Source: Streptosporangiaceae bacterium (GTDB taxonomy: Bacteria > Actinomycetota > Actinomycetes > Streptosporangiales > Streptosporangiaceae). From it: a stretch of 7,543 nt of DNA. The position numbers and the translations under genes are program-made. Under the pieces are notes generated by a model. That model had not been told where the DNA came from. It worked only from the letters and a program-made list of their open reading frames with translations, and did not search any database. The stretch is taken from the NCBI GenBank assembly GCA_030040475.1, contig JASHTQ010000052.1, positions 1 to 7,543 of the forward strand, written 5' to 3'. Positions 6,769-7,543 of this stretch are shown here, piece by piece (the first letter of the stretch is position 1; every line of letters starts with the position of its first letter).

Positions 6769-6929
6769 GGTGATCAGCTCCCAGTCTTCGGCCTTCGCAG
6801 AACGAGGCGGTCCATCCCGTGCCACCCCGTTCCACCCACCCGTGCCCAGGCCGGCCCGGTCGGGCACCGGGCATTAACGGTTGTGACGGTCGGCTAACCC
6901 GATCGCCGGAGGCGTGCGGCAGCCTGCCG

Positions 6930-6954
6930 GCCGGCATAGCGTCGCTATGCCGGC
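6930..6954. promoter_or_regulatory. Near-perfect 25-bp palindrome, candidate operator or leader hairpin
   Basis: The 12-base arms GCCGGCATAGCG (6930-6941) and CGCTATGCCGGC (6943-6954) are exact inverted repeats around a single T at 6942. As RNA it could fold as a 10-pair stem with a CGTCG loop. No T-run follows, and it lies upstream of genes in both directions (the small membrane protein on the minus strand, the transporter relic on the plus strand). A binding site for a dimeric regulator or a leader structure is therefore more likely than a terminator. Confidence 0.7.
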
Positions 6955-6967
6955 GCGGCGGATCCTG

Positions 6968-6986
6968 CCCGGCTGCGCTAGCCGGG
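6968..6986 (+). promoter_or_regulatory. Hairpin overlapping the ribosome site of the transporter relic
   Basis: CCCGGCT (6968-6974) and AGCCGGG (6980-6986) form a perfect seven-pair stem with loop GCGCT. The 3' arm includes the first two bases of the GGAGG ribosome site (6985-6989) that precedes GTG 6997. The stem could limit translation initiation when folded. Confidence 0.5.
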
Positions 6987-6996
6987 AGGTGATCAC

Positions 6997-7367
6997 GTGT
7001 CAGGCCTGCTGATTGCCGCGATAGTCTTCTGCACGGTCTTCGGCGTCGAGTTGCCGGACACTTCCGGGCTGGCGAGCTTGGTGCTGGGTACCCGGTACCG
7101 GCCGAGCGGGGTGTTCGCCGGGGCGGCGGCGTGATCGCGCTGGCTGAGCTCGGTGGCCTGTCGGACATCGTGATCGTCAACCTCGCGGCCAGGTATCACG
7201 ACCCGGTGGCGGTGGGCATCGGCAGCACGCTGGCGCTGTGGTCGGTGGCCGCGCTGGCCATCGCCGGCGGGCGGGGGCCGCCGCGGATCCTGCCGCTGCG
7301 GTGGATCGCCCGGGCGCGGTACCCGGCGCGGCCGGCGCCTAGCCGACGGCCTTCGGCGGCTGGATGA
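6997..7367 (+). pseudogene. Decayed TMEM165/GDT1 (UPF0016) family cation transporter
   Basis: Two adjoining frames together cover pieces of one GDT1-type protein. Frame 1 (6997-7134, 45 residues, GTG start with GGAGG seven bases upstream) begins with a hydrophobic helix, then ELPDTSGLASLVLGTRYRP, matching the first half-repeat whose family signature is E-x-[GP]-D-K-T. It stops early in the second helix. Frame 2 (7131-7367, 78 residues) begins inside the second half-repeat: AELGGLSDIVIVNLAARYHD, then a helix ALWSVAALAIAGG and LPLRWIARA. Intact family members have about 190-240 residues in one frame with six helices; here roughly 100 codons between the halves and the C-terminal helix are missing. 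Both signature motifs are altered: Lys is lost in the first and Asp in the second. Family knowledge: GDT1 proteins export Mn2+ or Ca2+. Frame 2 overlaps frame 1 by GTGA, so coupled translation of fragments is conceivable, but function is unlikely. Confidence 0.75.
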
Positions 7368-7543
7368 TCCGGATCTGGTTGCCGAACGGGTCGCGGACCC
7401 CCATGTCGGTCCCGTAGAAGTGCTCGGTGGGTTCCTGGGTGAAGTCGGTGACGCCGTGCGCCTTCAGGGACTCGAACAGGCCCTGGATGTCGTCGGTGTG
7501 GAAGGCGAAGGTGAAGCCCATCGCGCCCTTGGCGATCAGCTCG
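7339..7543 (-). CDS. VOC/glyoxalase-like domain protein, C-terminal part
   Basis: The minus-strand frame is open from the right edge of the window to TAG at 7341-7339, giving the last 67 residues. The sequence FTFAFHTDDIQGLFESLKAHGV, then YGTDMGVRDPFGNQIRIIQPP, is the typical second half of a vicinal-oxygen-chelate fold module (beta strand, helix, then the 'y.g...v.DPfGN.i.i.q' ending). VOC proteins include glyoxalases, ring-cleavage dioxygenases and antibiotic-binding proteins; many small ones like this are uncharacterised. The position of the family's final Glu metal ligand here is Arg-Ile, so metal binding cannot be assumed. An internal ATG at 7521 is probably not the start because the frame continues as ELIAKGA upstream. 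The gene converges on the transporter relic. Confidence 0.82.
   Translation of the reverse strand, partial: ELIAKGAMGFTFAFHTDDIQGLFESLKAHGVTDFTQEPTEHFYGTDMGVRDPFGNQIRIIQPPKAVG

Noticed and set aside
6868..6996. yybP-ykoY type manganese riboswitch in the leader of the GDT1 relic
   Set aside because: The context fits, but I could not find the conserved internal-loop sequences of that riboswitch; only two simple hairpins are visible.
6743..7199. Minus-strand frames opposite the palindromes and the transporter relic
   Set aside because: The translations are low-complexity (Pro/Arg/Ser-rich) or antisense to the recognisable GDT1 remnants.

Overview
The window is very GC-rich, strongly biased to G or C at third codon positions, uses GTG starts freely and has clear GGAGG-type ribosome sites. 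Together with the protein families present, this points to a filamentous or related actinomycete (Actinomycetota). No genus can be named from the sequence alone. There is no rRNA, tRNA, CRISPR array, insertion sequence or integrase. It looks like chromosomal accessory or housekeeping DNA with some local decay.

Layout. Bases 1-315 hold the 3' end of a plus-strand gene that is not firmly identified. It converges on, and overlaps, a minus-strand two-gene operon (3419 to 202) of two different MutS-related ATPases. These keep the core/lever and ATPase parts of MutS but lack the mismatch-recognition domain; the genes are joined by a 4-base GTGA overlap. A spacer of about 220 bases holds an imperfect palindrome and a plausible promoter. 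Beyond it, a divergent plus-strand gene (3641-4594) encodes a protein built almost entirely of tandem helix-turn-helix (HTH) units. Its 3' end overlaps a convergent minus-strand dynamin-like GTPase (6246 to 4537). Upstream of the GTPase, on the same strand, lies a 240-base spacer with three 18-bp direct repeats, then a small two-helix membrane protein (6768 to 6487).

The right end (6769-7367) holds two strong inverted repeats followed by what reads as the wreck of a TMEM165/GDT1 (UPF0016) cation-transporter gene. Parts of both homologous halves are recognisable, but the middle is gone, the frame changes, the C-terminus is lost and both signature motifs are altered. The window ends inside a minus-strand VOC/glyoxalase-like gene.

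How the genes may work together. The two MutS-like proteins almost certainly act together, probably as a heterodimeric ATPase: MutS-type ATPase sites are formed across a dimer interface, the genes are translationally coupled, and only one subunit keeps the H-loop histidine. The HTH-array protein is divergent from them across a shared control region and could regulate them or act on DNA with them; this is inference. The small membrane protein could be a membrane partner for the soluble-looking dynamin-like GTPase, also inference. No established defence or biosynthetic system could be recognised.
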